Positions 42,878 to 53,003 of a stretch of 64,000 nt of DNA are shown piece by piece; position 1 is the stretch's first letter, and each line of letters opens with the position of its first letter. The stretch comes from Natronomonas salina (GTDB lineage: Archaea; Halobacteriota; Halobacteria; Halobacteriales; Haloarculaceae): contig NZ_CP058335.1 in assembly GCF_013391105.1 (NCBI RefSeq), positions 1,302,001 to 1,366,000 of the forward strand. The letters are read 5' to 3'. A program made the position numbers and the translations under genes. The notes under the pieces were generated by a model, which had not been told where the DNA came from, did not search any database, and worked only from the letters and a program-made list of their open reading frames with translations.

Positions 42878-45505
42878 TTACTCGGCAGGTTCATCGGCCG
42901 CCGGCAGCGTGAAGTAGAACGTCGACCCCTCGCCGGATTCGGACTCCACCCAGATCTCGCCGCCGTGGCGCTCGACGATCCGGCGACACAGCGCCAGGCC
43001 GATGCCGGTCCCGTCGTGTTCGTCGCGGGAGTGGAGCCGCTGGAACACCTCGAAGACGCGGTCGGCGTCGCTGGGATCGATGCCGATGCCCTCGTCCTCG
43101 ACGGCGAGGAGCCACTGGTCGCCCATGCGTTCGGCGGCGACGTGGACCTGCGGTAGTTCGTCGCCGCTGTACTCGATGGCGTTGTCGAGGAGGTTCTGGA
43201 ACACCTGCCGGAGCTGGCTGGCGTCGCCGGCTACCGTCGGGAGGTCGTCGGACGTGATCTCGGCGTCGGTCTCGTCGATGGGGAGCTGGAGGTCCGCCAG
43301 CACGTCCTCGAGGACCGCGTTCAGGTCGACGGGCTCGAAGGGGTCGCCGCGGGTCTCGACGCGAGAGTACTCGAGGAGCGCGTCGATCATCTCGCGCATC
43401 CGCTCGGCGCCGTCGACCGCGAAGTCGATGAACTCCTCGGCTTCCTCGTCCAGCTCGTCGGTGTACCGTCGCTCGATGAGCTGGAGGTAGCTCGTGATCA
43501 TCCGTAGCGGCTCCTGGAGGTCGTGGGAGGCCGCGTACGCGAACTGCTCGAGACGCTCGTTGGACTCCTCGAGCTTCCGCTCGTACTCCTTGCGCTCGGA
43601 GATGTCGCGGATGACGCCGGCGGTCCCGCGGAAGGTCCCCTCCTCGTCGTAGAGGGCGTCGAAGCGGATCTCCGCGTCGAAGGTACCGCCGTCGGCGGTC
43701 TGGATCTCCTCCTCGAGGACGGCGACGTCGATCTCGCCGGCCTTCAGCTGCTCGCGGAGCTCCAGGCCGCGCTGGTGGCCCCCGTCGGTGCTGATGACGC
43801 CGGCGTCGGACCCGAGCAGCTCCTCGCGACTGCAGCCGGTCATCTCGACGAGCGTCTCGTTGACCAGCGTGAAGCGGTGGTCCTCGTCGAGGACGTACGC
43901 GCCGTCGGGGATCGTCTCGACGATGGTCTCGTACTGCTCGAGCTCCTGCTGGCGGTGCTGGCGCTCGGTGATGTCGCGGGCGATGGCGATGACGTACGGC
44001 TGGTCGAGCTCGACGTAGGAGACGTTGACCTCCACCGGGAACGTCGACCCGTCCTTCCGCTGGTGGGTCCCGCGGATCGTCACCGACCCTTCCGCCCGGA
44101 TGTCCTCGACGTGGGACTCCCAGTTGTCGACGTCCGGGAACCGCATCTCGATGTCCGTGACGTCCATCTCGAGCAGCTCCTCGCGACCGTACCCGAGTCG
44201 CTCGCAGGCCGTGTCGTTGGCGTCGCGCAACCGCCCTGTCTCCGGGTCGACGACCAGCAGGACGTCGTTGGAGTAGTCGAGCAGCGTCCGGAACAGCTCG
44301 AGTTCCCGCTCGCGCTCCTTGCGCTCGGTGACGTCGCGATCGGAGACGATGATCGAGACGACGTTGCCCTCGTCGTCCGTCACCGGCCGGAAGACGCCCT
44401 CGAGCGCGTAGGACCCGCCGTTCGGCCGCTCCAGGTCGGCCTGGAAGCCGACGTACTCGCCTTCGGCGGCCCGCTCGGTCCACTCCCTGACGTCGGCCTG
44501 CACCGACTCGTCGTGGCTCCACCACGGCGTCTCCCAGAAGGGCTGCCCGCGGACTGCCTGGAGGTCGGTCCCGATGTACTCCATGGCCGTCTGGTTGATG
44601 TCGAGGACCGTCCCGTCCGGTTCCAGCAGCCCCACCAGGATGTTCGGGTCCTCGAAGATCGCCTCGAAGCGCCGCTCCGTCCGCTCGAGCTCCCACTCGT
44701 GTTCCTTGCGCTCGGTGACGTCGCGGACGATACCGGTGAAGTACGTCTCGCCCTCGTGTTCGACCTCGCTGAAGGAGACGGCCAGCGTGATCTCCCGGCC
44801 GTCGGCGCGGACACCCGGCAACTCGACGTAGTCCCAGTCGATGTTCCGCTCGCCGGTCGCCAGGTACTCCTCGACGCCCTCGCGGTGCCGCTCGGTCAGT
44901 TCGTCCGGCATCAGCATCGTCAGCGACTCGCCGATCACCGCCTCCGGTTCGTAGCCGAAGACGTCCTCGACGGCCGGGTTCACCGACGTGACGACGCTGT
45001 CCTCGTCGATGGTGATGATGACGTCGTTGGCGGCCTCGGTGAGCACCCGGTACTGCTCGAGCCACGTCCCACGGTCCCCGGCGGCCGCGGGAGCGATCGG
45101 CCCCAGGTCCTCGCGCTCCCGCAGCAACCCCACGACGGCGTCGCTCCCGTCGCCGGCCATCGGGTCGAGGAGTTCGATCTCGCAGGGCAGGGATCGACCG
45201 TCGGCGGCTCGCACGGTGGCGTCGAAAACGGCCTCGTCGTCGAGTTCGTCTCGACGCCGGTTCTCGATTCGGTCGACCGTCTCGTCGTCGAGGACGGTCG
45301 AGACGTGCGAGCCCACGAGCGTCTCGCGGTCGTGACCCGTCGTCGCCAGCAGCGCGTCGTTGACCGCTCGGAAGCGCCCCTCGGCGTCGAGCTGGTAGAC
45401 CCCTTCGTCGACCGCCTCGGCGAGCGTCCGGAAGCTCCGGAGCGCCTGCTCGGCGCCCGCGCTGTCCAGGAACCCCCCTTCGGACGTCGCGGACCCGTCG
45501 GGCAT
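42878..45505 (-). CDS. Multi-PAS histidine kinase
   Basis: An 875-residue soluble kinase from ATG 45505, which has a TATA-like box (45530-45538) about 29 bases upstream and GGAGG nearer the start. Five PAS-type modules (about 15-640) are followed by HisKA His661 (AYAASHDLQEPLRM) and HATPase motifs FQNLLDNAIEYSG, DEGIGID and GTGIGLALC. The module at ELERTERRFEAIFEDPN and the kinase core nearly repeat those of the gene at 41004, including at DNA level. No receiver gene is adjacent, so it may share the neighbouring regulator at 36912. Confidence 0.88.
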   Translation of the reverse strand: MPDGSATSEGGFLDSAGAEQALRSFRTLAEAVDEGVYQLDAEGRFRAVNDALLATTGHDRETLVGSHVSTVLDDETVDRIENRRRDELDDEAVFDATVRAADGRSLPCEIELLDPMAGDGSDAVVGLLREREDLGPIAPAAAGDRGTWLEQYRVLTEAANDVIITIDEDSVVTSVNPAVEDVFGYEPEAVIGESLTMLMPDELTERHREGVEEYLATGERNIDWDYVELPGVRADGREITLAVSFSEVEHEGETYFTGIVRDVTERKEHEWELERTERRFEAIFEDPNILVGLLEPDGTVLDINQTAMEYIGTDLQAVRGQPFWETPWWSHDESVQADVREWTERAAEGEYVGFQADLERPNGGSYALEGVFRPVTDDEGNVVSIIVSDRDVTERKERERELELFRTLLDYSNDVLLVVDPETGRLRDANDTACERLGYGREELLEMDVTDIEMRFPDVDNWESHVEDIRAEGSVTIRGTHQRKDGSTFPVEVNVSYVELDQPYVIAIARDITERQHRQQELEQYETIVETIPDGAYVLDEDHRFTLVNETLVEMTGCSREELLGSDAGVISTDGGHQRGLELREQLKAGEIDVAVLEEEIQTADGGTFDAEIRFDALYDEEGTFRGTAGVIRDISERKEYERKLEESNERLEQFAYAASHDLQEPLRMITSYLQLIERRYTDELDEEAEEFIDFAVDGAERMREMIDALLEYSRVETRGDPFEPVDLNAVLEDVLADLQLPIDETDAEITSDDLPTVAGDASQLRQVFQNLLDNAIEYSGDELPQVHVAAERMGDQWLLAVEDEGIGIDPSDADRVFEVFQRLHSRDEHDGTGIGLALCRRIVERHGGEIWVESESGEGSTFYFTLPAADEPAE

Positions 45506-45529
45506 TGCGACATACAATATCCTCCCACC

Positions 45530-45538
45530 GGTTAAATC
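45530..45538 (-). promoter_or_regulatory. TATA-like box of the multi-PAS kinase gene
   Basis: Minus-strand GATTTAACC is centred 29 bases before ATG 45505. It supports that start over the upstream one at 45676. Confidence 0.45.
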
Positions 45539-45746
45539 ACTCGGCGGTCTGTCAGGTGGCGCCTCGAACGGAAGCGCGGGCGAGGGGGTCGGCCCCCGAC
45601 CGCGTGCCTGCCCCGGCCCATCCACCCCATCGCTACCCAGCCGCCCCGTCGACACTCCGCGCCGCACAACTATCAACTAACTACCCACTTCACGAACTGA
45701 GTCGAGTTACATATTAATGGCAAGCGCTCGTGAAGACATAGCAAGG

Positions 45747-45866
45747 ATGACCACAGATGGACTGGCCGAGGAGTCGGCCCCGAACGAAGAGGAGGACGAA
45801 GACGACGAACCCCCGTACAGCAAGCTCGACCCGGAGACGGCCGCGAAGTGCGGCCTCTGGCAGTAA
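45747..45866 (+). CDS. 39-residue acidic peptide ending CGLWQ
   Basis: MTTDGLAEESAPN is followed by nine Glu/Asp in eleven residues and the tail PPYSKLDPETAAKCGLWQ. AAGG precedes the ATG at ribosome-binding distance, and an AT-rich box (ACATATTAAT, about 45710-45719) lies about 30 bases upstream. It is too short for most gene callers. The composed tail with a single Cys and Trp looks selected rather than random. No function is known. Confidence 0.5.
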   Translation: MTTDGLAEESAPNEEEDEDDEPPYSKLDPETAAKCGLWQ

Positions 45867-45881
45867 GTTCGACGACTCCTT

Positions 45882-46121
45882 CTAGCGCTGGTCGACCTTC
45901 GCGCTCCAGTAGAGGAACACGACGCCGTTCACCGCGAGCAATCCGAACAGGCCGGTGACGGCGGCCCCCACCGAGACGGACGCGCCGGTCGTGTACGCCG
46001 CCGAGAGCAGCAGCACGCCGACGAGGAACAGCACGCCGAAGACCAGGGACATCAGACTGCCGACCTCGAAGAGGAAGTGCGAGGTCCTCCGGAGGTCGAC
46101 CTCCTGTGGGAACTGCGACAT
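45882..46121 (-). CDS. Small two-helix membrane protein
   Basis: A 79-residue protein. The cytoplasmic start MSQFPQEVDLRRTSHFLFEVGS is followed by two membrane helices (SLVFGVLFLVGVLLLSAAY and GAAVTGLFGLLAVNGVVFLYW). No family is recognised. It sits just downstream of the DUF1616 gene on the same strand (78-base gap) and may be co-transcribed. Confidence 0.6.
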   Translation of the reverse strand: MSQFPQEVDLRRTSHFLFEVGSLMSLVFGVLFLVGVLLLSAAYTTGASVSVGAAVTGLFGLLAVNGVVFLYWSAKVDQR

Positions 46122-46199
46122 GCCCGTCAGAACGGGTCAATCCCAGTTTAACTCGCGTCCTGTATCGAGCGTCGAAACGCGGCGCGGTCCTGCTGCCGC

Positions 46200-47267
46200 C
46201 TACGGCGCGACGTCGACCCAGAGGTGGAGGTCGCGGTAGGCGTTCGCCCGTGTGGGCGCCGCCGGGACGTCGCCGTCGTAGAGGAGGAACGTCAGCCGGA
46301 GGTCCTCGCCGGTCAGTTCGCCGCCGACGGTGAGGCGGCGCTCCTGGAGCCACGTCTCGTTGTGGGCGACGCTCGCCGAGAAGCGATCGACCTCGACGCG
46401 GTCGGTCACGCGCGACTGGTTGCCCTCCCCCTCGACGCGCTGGAGCTGGACGACGACGGTGTAGTCGACCGACTCGTACTCGTTGTTCTCGATGCCGACG
46501 TACAGCGACTCCGGCTCGCCGGCGGTGAACGACTCCGGGTAGCCGTCCGCGACCAGTTCGCCCTCGTCGTCCTCGGTCAGGAGGTAGAACTCCGAGAACT
46601 GCTCGCCCTGCGGCGGGACCGCGATGGCGTAGACGACGCTGGAGGCCGCCAGCAGGACGGCCAGGGCGAGCGCGACGTTCAGCGCCGCGTCGAGCCGCGT
46701 CGGCGGGTCGAACACCTCCCGTCTGGCCGCCGCGAGCCACGCGCGGTAGGGGACGCGGAACCGGTCCTCGGCCGGGAGCTGCCGGCGGCGCCAGGCCGCG
46801 ACCACCGTCGCGATCACCGAGAAACCGCCGAGCGTGACGACGATGGGGACCAGCCGGATACCGAACGGCGTGAAGTTCAGCGCCAGGCCGAGCAGCGGGA
46901 CGATAGCGATGCTGAGCCCGAACGAGAGCGCGACGCGCTCGACGCCGTCGATGCCGCGGTCGACGTTCGGGACGGGTCCAGCGCCCGATCCGGGCCCGGA
47001 CTCGCCCTCCGGGTCGGCGTCGACGTCGGTCGGCTCCTCGCCCGTCGGCGGGTCGCCGGCCTCGGGGAACAGCATCGCGACGAAGGCGTAGCCGGGGACG
47101 AACAGCACGAACGCCAGACCGACGACGACCCGGACCGGCGAGTCGCCGACGACCGGCAGGAAGACGACCGCGACGGTCGCGGCCACGAGCGCGAGCACGG
47201 CTACCAGGTCCGCCGGTAGCTCGCGCACCTGCCGGGGTAACAGCAGCCGGAGCCCCTCTCCGTTCAT
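46200..47267 (-). CDS. DUF1616 membrane protein
   Basis: A 355-residue DUF1616 protein. Membrane helices at about 19-40 and 45-66 have the family's RVVVGLAFVLFVPGYAFVAMLFP motif. An acidic linker and two further helices (VERVALSFGLSIAIVPLLGLAL and IVVTLGGFSVIATVVAAW) follow, then a fifth helix and an external beta domain (FYLLTEDDEGELVADGYPESFTAGEPESLYVGIENNEYESVDYTVVVQLQ). DUF1616 proteins in archaea often accompany surface polysaccharide or S-layer genes; the role is unassigned. The rhomboid gene lies 82 bases upstream on the same strand. Confidence 0.8.
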   Translation of the reverse strand: MNGEGLRLLLPRQVRELPADLVAVLALVAATVAVVFLPVVGDSPVRVVVGLAFVLFVPGYAFVAMLFPEAGDPPTGEEPTDVDADPEGESGPGSGAGPVPNVDRGIDGVERVALSFGLSIAIVPLLGLALNFTPFGIRLVPIVVTLGGFSVIATVVAAWRRRQLPAEDRFRVPYRAWLAAARREVFDPPTRLDAALNVALALAVLLAASSVVYAIAVPPQGEQFSEFYLLTEDDEGELVADGYPESFTAGEPESLYVGIENNEYESVDYTVVVQLQRVEGEGNQSRVTDRVEVDRFSASVAHNETWLQERRLTVGGELTGEDLRLTFLLYDGDVPAAPTRANAYRDLHLWVDVAP

Positions 47268-47349
47268 GCGTCGAGGAACGGCGGACCGCCGGAAAAATCA
47301 GTCGGTCGACGAGACACGGTCGGCGGGTCGCCGCCCGGCGGGACGTCCG

Positions 47350-48216
47350 TCACGCCGGCGAGGCGGTCGACCCGGAGGGCAGTCGGACGGTGACGTGCGC
47401 GGTCGCGTAGGTGGCGATGAATCCGAGCGCGTAGCCGAGCAGGTGGACGTAGAGGTTCACGATGCTGCCGTCGGCGACCGGGTCCATCGGGAACGCCACC
47501 ATCGGCAGCCCCGCGAAGAGGACGAACGCGGCGGCGGCGAGTTCGAAGTAGCCCCCCGCCTGCACCGCCGCGCGGACGTCCGGGCGGGTCCGCTCGTGGA
47601 GGTCGGCCACCGAGAGGAAGAAGAGCAACGCGGCCAGCGTCGCCGCCGCGGCGACGCCGACCGTGGCCAGCGACCGGACACTGAGCACCGCGACCAGCGC
47701 CAGGCCGGCGAAGAACAGCCCGCCGGCGAGGTCGAGTTCGCCGTCGACCTCGAAGTGCGCGCGGAGGAAGCCGGCCAGCGCGATCGGCAGGAAGCCGACG
47801 AACGCCATGTTCACCCCGGAGAAGCCGACAGTCGAACCGGGGCGGCTGATCGCGAGGTTCAGGACCGACAGCGCCGCGGGGAAGGCCACGACGAACGTCG
47901 TGAAGGCGACGAGGAAGCGGCGCCGGCGGCCGCTGAGCGCCGACAGCAGGTAGACCAGCGGGACGACGAGCGCGTAACTGACGACGTTCCCGAGCAGGTG
48001 GTCGGCGCCCAGGTGGACGTAGTTCGCGGTGAAGGCGGTCCACAGCGTCGGGTCCGTGTACGAGAAGGCGAGGGAGCGACGCGTCTCCTCGGGGAGGAGG
48101 AAGACGCCCCCAAGGACCGCCGGGACCGCGACGATTGCCAGCAGGTCCACCGGACGCACCGCCGAGCGGAGCACCCCGGTGAACGAGCCGCGGAAGCCGT
48201 CGTCGCTACTCTGCAC
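47350..48216 (-). CDS. Rhomboid family intramembrane serine protease
   Basis: A 288-residue polytopic membrane protein. The rhomboid features are HLGADHLLGNVVSY (HxxxHxxxN type, helix 2), catalytic Ser133 in GFSG (helix 4) and catalytic His258 in LYVHLLGYALGF (helix 6). Rhomboids cleave membrane-anchored proteins inside the bilayer; a haloarchaeal rhomboid has been linked to glycoprotein maturation. It reads divergently from the methylmalonyl-CoA mutase gene. Confidence 0.8.
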   Translation of the reverse strand: MQSSDDGFRGSFTGVLRSAVRPVDLLAIVAVPAVLGGVFLLPEETRRSLAFSYTDPTLWTAFTANYVHLGADHLLGNVVSYALVVPLVYLLSALSGRRRRFLVAFTTFVVAFPAALSVLNLAISRPGSTVGFSGVNMAFVGFLPIALAGFLRAHFEVDGELDLAGGLFFAGLALVAVLSVRSLATVGVAAAATLAALLFFLSVADLHERTRPDVRAAVQAGGYFELAAAAFVLFAGLPMVAFPMDPVADGSIVNLYVHLLGYALGFIATYATAHVTVRLPSGSTASPA

Positions 48217-48402
48217 GCCCGTTCCTTCTGTCGCCGGTGATAAATCCCGGCGGGCGAACTCACGGCCCGTTTCAGCAGCTGTAATCGACGGAAGGAGTGC
48301 GCCTCCGCTCCCCGTGGAGGTGGACTGCGACCGAGAAATGGGAGTCGCCGCTCTTTGTCGGGCCCGTCAATCCTTAAGCCCTGGCCGCCCTCCCTTTCGA
48401 CA

Positions 48403-50079
<1,677 letters not shown>

Positions 50080-50103
50080 CCAGGCGAGTAGAAGCGCCCC
50101 GGG

Positions 50104-51099
50104 TCAGGGTTTCGGCGCGGCGTTCTGCAGCGCCGTCTCGGCGATGTTGCCGCCGTAGTCGGCGCTGCGCGACAGCGAGTCGACGACCAGCCCGAGGAGT
50201 TGCGCCTGCTGGGGGTCGAGCTCGCGGATGCGCTCGTCGACCTGCCGGGCGAGCTCGTCGATCTCGGCGATGCGCTGGCGGGCGTCGTGGGCCAGCCGCG
50301 TCGCGCGGTCGGAGTCCTCCTCGAGCAGCGCGTCCATCGCCATCTCGACGATCTCGGTGGCCTCCTCGTGGAGGTCTTCGATGGCTGCGGCGGCCTCCTC
50401 GGGCGGCGCGCCGAGCGTCTCGGCGTGGGTCGCGATCTTGGCGGCGTGGTCGCCGATGCGCTCGAGCTGGCGGGCGCTGGAGTGGATGTCGAAGCAGGTC
50501 TCTCTGTCGAGCCCGACCGTCGCCGCGACGGAGGGGTCCCGGAGGACCGAGCGGAACACCCGCGAGACCATCGACCACAGCCGGTCGACGTCGTCGTCGC
50601 GCTGGACGACGTCGGTCGCGAGGTCGTCGTCGTCCTCCAGCAGTGCCGTCACCGCGTCGGCGAGCATCGTCGTCGAGACGAGCCGCATCCGCGTGATGGC
50701 GTTGTGCATCGACAGCTCCGAAGAGTCAAGGAGGTCCTGCAGTCGGACCCGCTCGGAGGTCTCGCCGATGACCTCCAGGCCGACGAGCCCCTGGGTCGCC
50801 TCGCGGATGGTGCGTCGCTGGGCCGCGCTGACCCGGGCGGTCTCCAGCGTGATGATGTCGAAGCCGCTGACGTACATCGTCACGACCGCGCGCATCAGTT
50901 CGTCGCCCTCCAGGCCGGTGATGTCCAGCGTCCCCTCGACCTTCTCCTCGTCCTGCTGTGGCGTCAACAGCAGCGAGTCCTCCTCGGGATAGAACTCGAC
51001 GACGCTGCCCCCGCTGACGTCGTTGCCGGTCGCCCACTCCTTCGGCAGGGAAACGGTATACGTAGAGCCGCCCGTCACCTGGACCTTTCGCGTCTCCAT
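50104..51099 (-). CDS. AbrB-PhoU phosphate-type regulator
   Basis: A 331-residue protein. The N-terminal SpoVT/AbrB-like swapped hairpin (METRKVQVTGGSTYTVSLPKEWATGNDVSGGSVVEFYPEEDSLLLTP, about 1-48) is followed by two PhoU helical repeats (about 90-320) with the DRETCFDIHSSARQLERIGDHAAKIATHA motif. The architecture suggests a DNA-binding PhoU-type regulator. It is divergent from the pstB-phoU genes and has a TATA box (51121-51130) 27 bases before ATG 51099. Control of phosphate genes is inferred from position. Confidence 0.85.
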   Translation of the reverse strand: METRKVQVTGGSTYTVSLPKEWATGNDVSGGSVVEFYPEEDSLLLTPQQDEEKVEGTLDITGLEGDELMRAVVTMYVSGFDIITLETARVSAAQRRTIREATQGLVGLEVIGETSERVRLQDLLDSSELSMHNAITRMRLVSTTMLADAVTALLEDDDDLATDVVQRDDDVDRLWSMVSRVFRSVLRDPSVAATVGLDRETCFDIHSSARQLERIGDHAAKIATHAETLGAPPEEAAAAIEDLHEEATEIVEMAMDALLEEDSDRATRLAHDARQRIAEIDELARQVDERIRELDPQQAQLLGLVVDSLSRSADYGGNIAETALQNAAPKP

Positions 51100-51120
51100 A
51101 CCCCACCATACGGAGACCCC

Positions 51121-51130
51121 GATATAAATT
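51121..51130 (-). promoter_or_regulatory. TATA box of the AbrB-PhoU gene
   Basis: Minus-strand AATTTATATC is centred about 27 bases before ATG 51099, so the transcript is leaderless. Confidence 0.5.
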
Positions 51131-51260
51131 ACTACCGAAGTATATAGTCGGCTCGGGCACCCGACCGAGACGTTCTCGTCCACCGCTACCCGCGAAAACG
51201 CCCTCTCGCCGAATTGCGCTAATGCTTCCCAAACATATCTCTATATATCTATCATAGTGG

Positions 51261-51270
51261 GGTATTTAGG
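51261..51270 (+). promoter_or_regulatory. TATA box of the pstB transcript
   Basis: GGTATTTAGG is centred about 28 bases before the upstream ORF's ATG at 51294. An AT-rich TCTATATATCTATC tract (about 51238-51252) lies just upstream and may hold a phosphate-control element. Confidence 0.45.
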
Positions 51271-51293
51271 ACTCCCGACGGAGTGATATCGTA

Positions 51294-51368
51294 ATGACGC
51301 GAGGGCTGCGCGACGTCGAGCAGACACTGACCCGACCCCCGAAGCCGCCGGCGGCCCACCAACAATGA
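51294..51368 (+). CDS. 24-residue upstream ORF overlapping pstB
   Basis: [20 protein letters not shown]... ends at a TGA that overlaps the pstB ATG (ATGA, 51365-51368). GGAGTGAT precedes its ATG at ribosome-binding distance, and a TATA box lies 28 bases upstream. It could be a leader peptide coupling translation to pstB, or a relic of the pstA end. Its basic composition is a caution. Confidence 0.35.
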   Translation: MTRGLRDVEQTLTRPPKPPAAHQQ

Positions 51369-52219
51369 GCTCCGAGAACACCACCGACCCGGTCACCGAC
51401 GCCGACACCGAATCGTTCGCCGACTCCCCGACCGCGGGGCTGGAGGACACCGACAGCCGCGGGACGGGGCGCACCATCGTCGAGGCCCGCGACGTCAGCG
51501 TCTGGTACAACCAGACGCAGGCGCTGAAGGACATCACGATGGAGATCCCCGAACAGCAGGTGACCGCGCTCATCGGTCCCTCCGGCTGCGGGAAGTCGAC
51601 GTTCCTCCGGTGTATCAACCGGATGAACGACCTCATCGACGCCGCTCGCGTCGAGGGCGAACTACTCTTTCGCGGGAAGAACGTCTACGACGAGGACGTC
51701 GACCCCGTCGCCCTCCGCCGGAAGATCGGGATGGTCTTCCAGAAACCCAACCCCTTCCCGAAGTCCATCTACGACAACGTCGCCTACGGCCTCAAGGTCC
51801 AGGGCTACGACGGGGACATGGACGAGCGCGTCGAGACCGCGCTGAAGAACGCCGCGCTGTGGGACGAGGTGAAAGACCAGCTCGACGAGTCCGGCCTCGA
51901 CCTCTCGGGCGGTCAGCAACAGCGGCTCTGCATCGCCCGCGCCATCGCCGCCGACCCCGAGGTCATCCTGATGGACGAGCCCGCCTCCGCGCTGGACCCC
52001 GTCGCCACCTCCAAGATCGAGGACCTGATCGACGACCTCGCCGAGGAGTACACCGTCGTCATCGTCACCCACAACATGCAGCAGGCGGCCCGCATCTCCG
52101 ACAAGACCGCCGTCTTCCTCACCGGCGGCGAACTCGTCGAGTTCGACGACACCGAGACCGTCTTCGAGAACCCCGACAGCGACCGCGTCGAGGACTACAT
52201 CACCGGCAAGTTCGGCTGA
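51365..52219 (+). CDS. pstB: Phosphate ABC transporter ATP-binding protein PstB
   Basis: A 284-residue ABC ATPase. An acidic N-terminal extension (about 1-37) precedes Walker [10 protein letters not shown], the Q-loop [20 protein letters not shown] typical of PstB, signature [16 protein letters not shown], Walker [14 protein letters not shown] and switch [13 protein letters not shown]. It would energise phosphate import with PstC and PstA at the membrane. pstS, pstC and pstA, which normally precede it, are absent from this window. phoU follows by 76 bases. Confidence 0.92.
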   Translation: MSSENTTDPVTDADTESFADSPTAGLEDTDSRGTGRTIVEARDVSVWYNQTQALKDITMEIPEQQVTALIGPSGCGKSTFLRCINRMNDLIDAARVEGELLFRGKNVYDEDVDPVALRRKIGMVFQKPNPFPKSIYDNVAYGLKVQGYDGDMDERVETALKNAALWDEVKDQLDESGLDLSGGQQQRLCIARAIAADPEVILMDEPASALDPVATSKIEDLIDDLAEEYTVVIVTHNMQQAARISDKTAVFLTGGELVEFDDTETVFENPDSDRVEDYITGKFG

Positions 52220-52295
52220 TCCGTCCGCCGTTATCGTGCACCGTGCGTCAGACATCCCCCAGAAGAATCATACGAGAATCCGACGTACATCGACC

Positions 52296-52976
52296 ATGGC
52301 ACGAAAAGGGTTCCAGGAGCAACTTCAGGAACTCCGCGAGGACGTCCTCTACATGAGCGAGGTCGTCCTCGAGCGGATCCGCATGGGGTTGCGCGCCCTG
52401 GAGACGAAGGACGAGTCGCTCGCCCAGGAGGTCATCGAGGGCGACCACGAGATCAACGAACTGTACCTGGAACTGGAGCAGGACTGCATCGACCTGTTCG
52501 CCCTCCAGCAGCCCGTCGCCGGCGACCTCCGCTTTATCGCCGCGTCGTTCAAGATCATCACCGACCTCGAGCGGGTCGCCGACCTCGCGACCAACCTCGG
52601 CGACTACACGCTGCAGGCCGAACGCGACCTCTACCCCGACGTCGACGTCCAGGGCATCGGCGACGCCGTCGTCGAGATGGTCGACGACGCGATGGAGGCC
52701 TACGCCGACGAGGACAGCGCCGCCTGCTTCGCCATCGACGACCGCGACGACGAGGTCGACGCCATGTGCGAGCGCGCCTCCAGCACCGTCGTCCGCGAAC
52801 TCATCGAGACCGAGATCGACGCCGACTCCTCCGACCAGGAGATCGAGAGCCTCATGACCGAAGTCTCCCGACTCCTCCTCACCATCCGCGACCTCGAGCG
52901 CGTCGGCGACCACGCCGTCAACATCGCCGCCCGTACGCTCTACATGACCGAGAACAGCGACGAACTCATCTACTGA
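52296..52976 (+). CDS. phoU: Phosphate signalling protein PhoU
   Basis: A 226-residue protein with the two three-helix PhoU repeats, including INELYLELEQDCIDLFALQQPVAGDLRFIAASFKIITDLERVADLATNLGDY and LTIRDLERVGDHAVNIAARTLYM. PhoU restrains Pst transport and phosphate signalling. It follows pstB on the same strand. ATG 52296 begins the conserved part; upstream sequence in the frame is not conserved in type. Confidence 0.9.
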   Translation: MARKGFQEQLQELREDVLYMSEVVLERIRMGLRALETKDESLAQEVIEGDHEINELYLELEQDCIDLFALQQPVAGDLRFIAASFKIITDLERVADLATNLGDYTLQAERDLYPDVDVQGIGDAVVEMVDDAMEAYADEDSAACFAIDDRDDEVDAMCERASSTVVRELIETEIDADSSDQEIESLMTEVSRLLLTIRDLERVGDHAVNIAARTLYMTENSDELIY

Positions 52977-53003
52977 CTACACGCCCGAGTTCCGTGACGG
53001 TCC

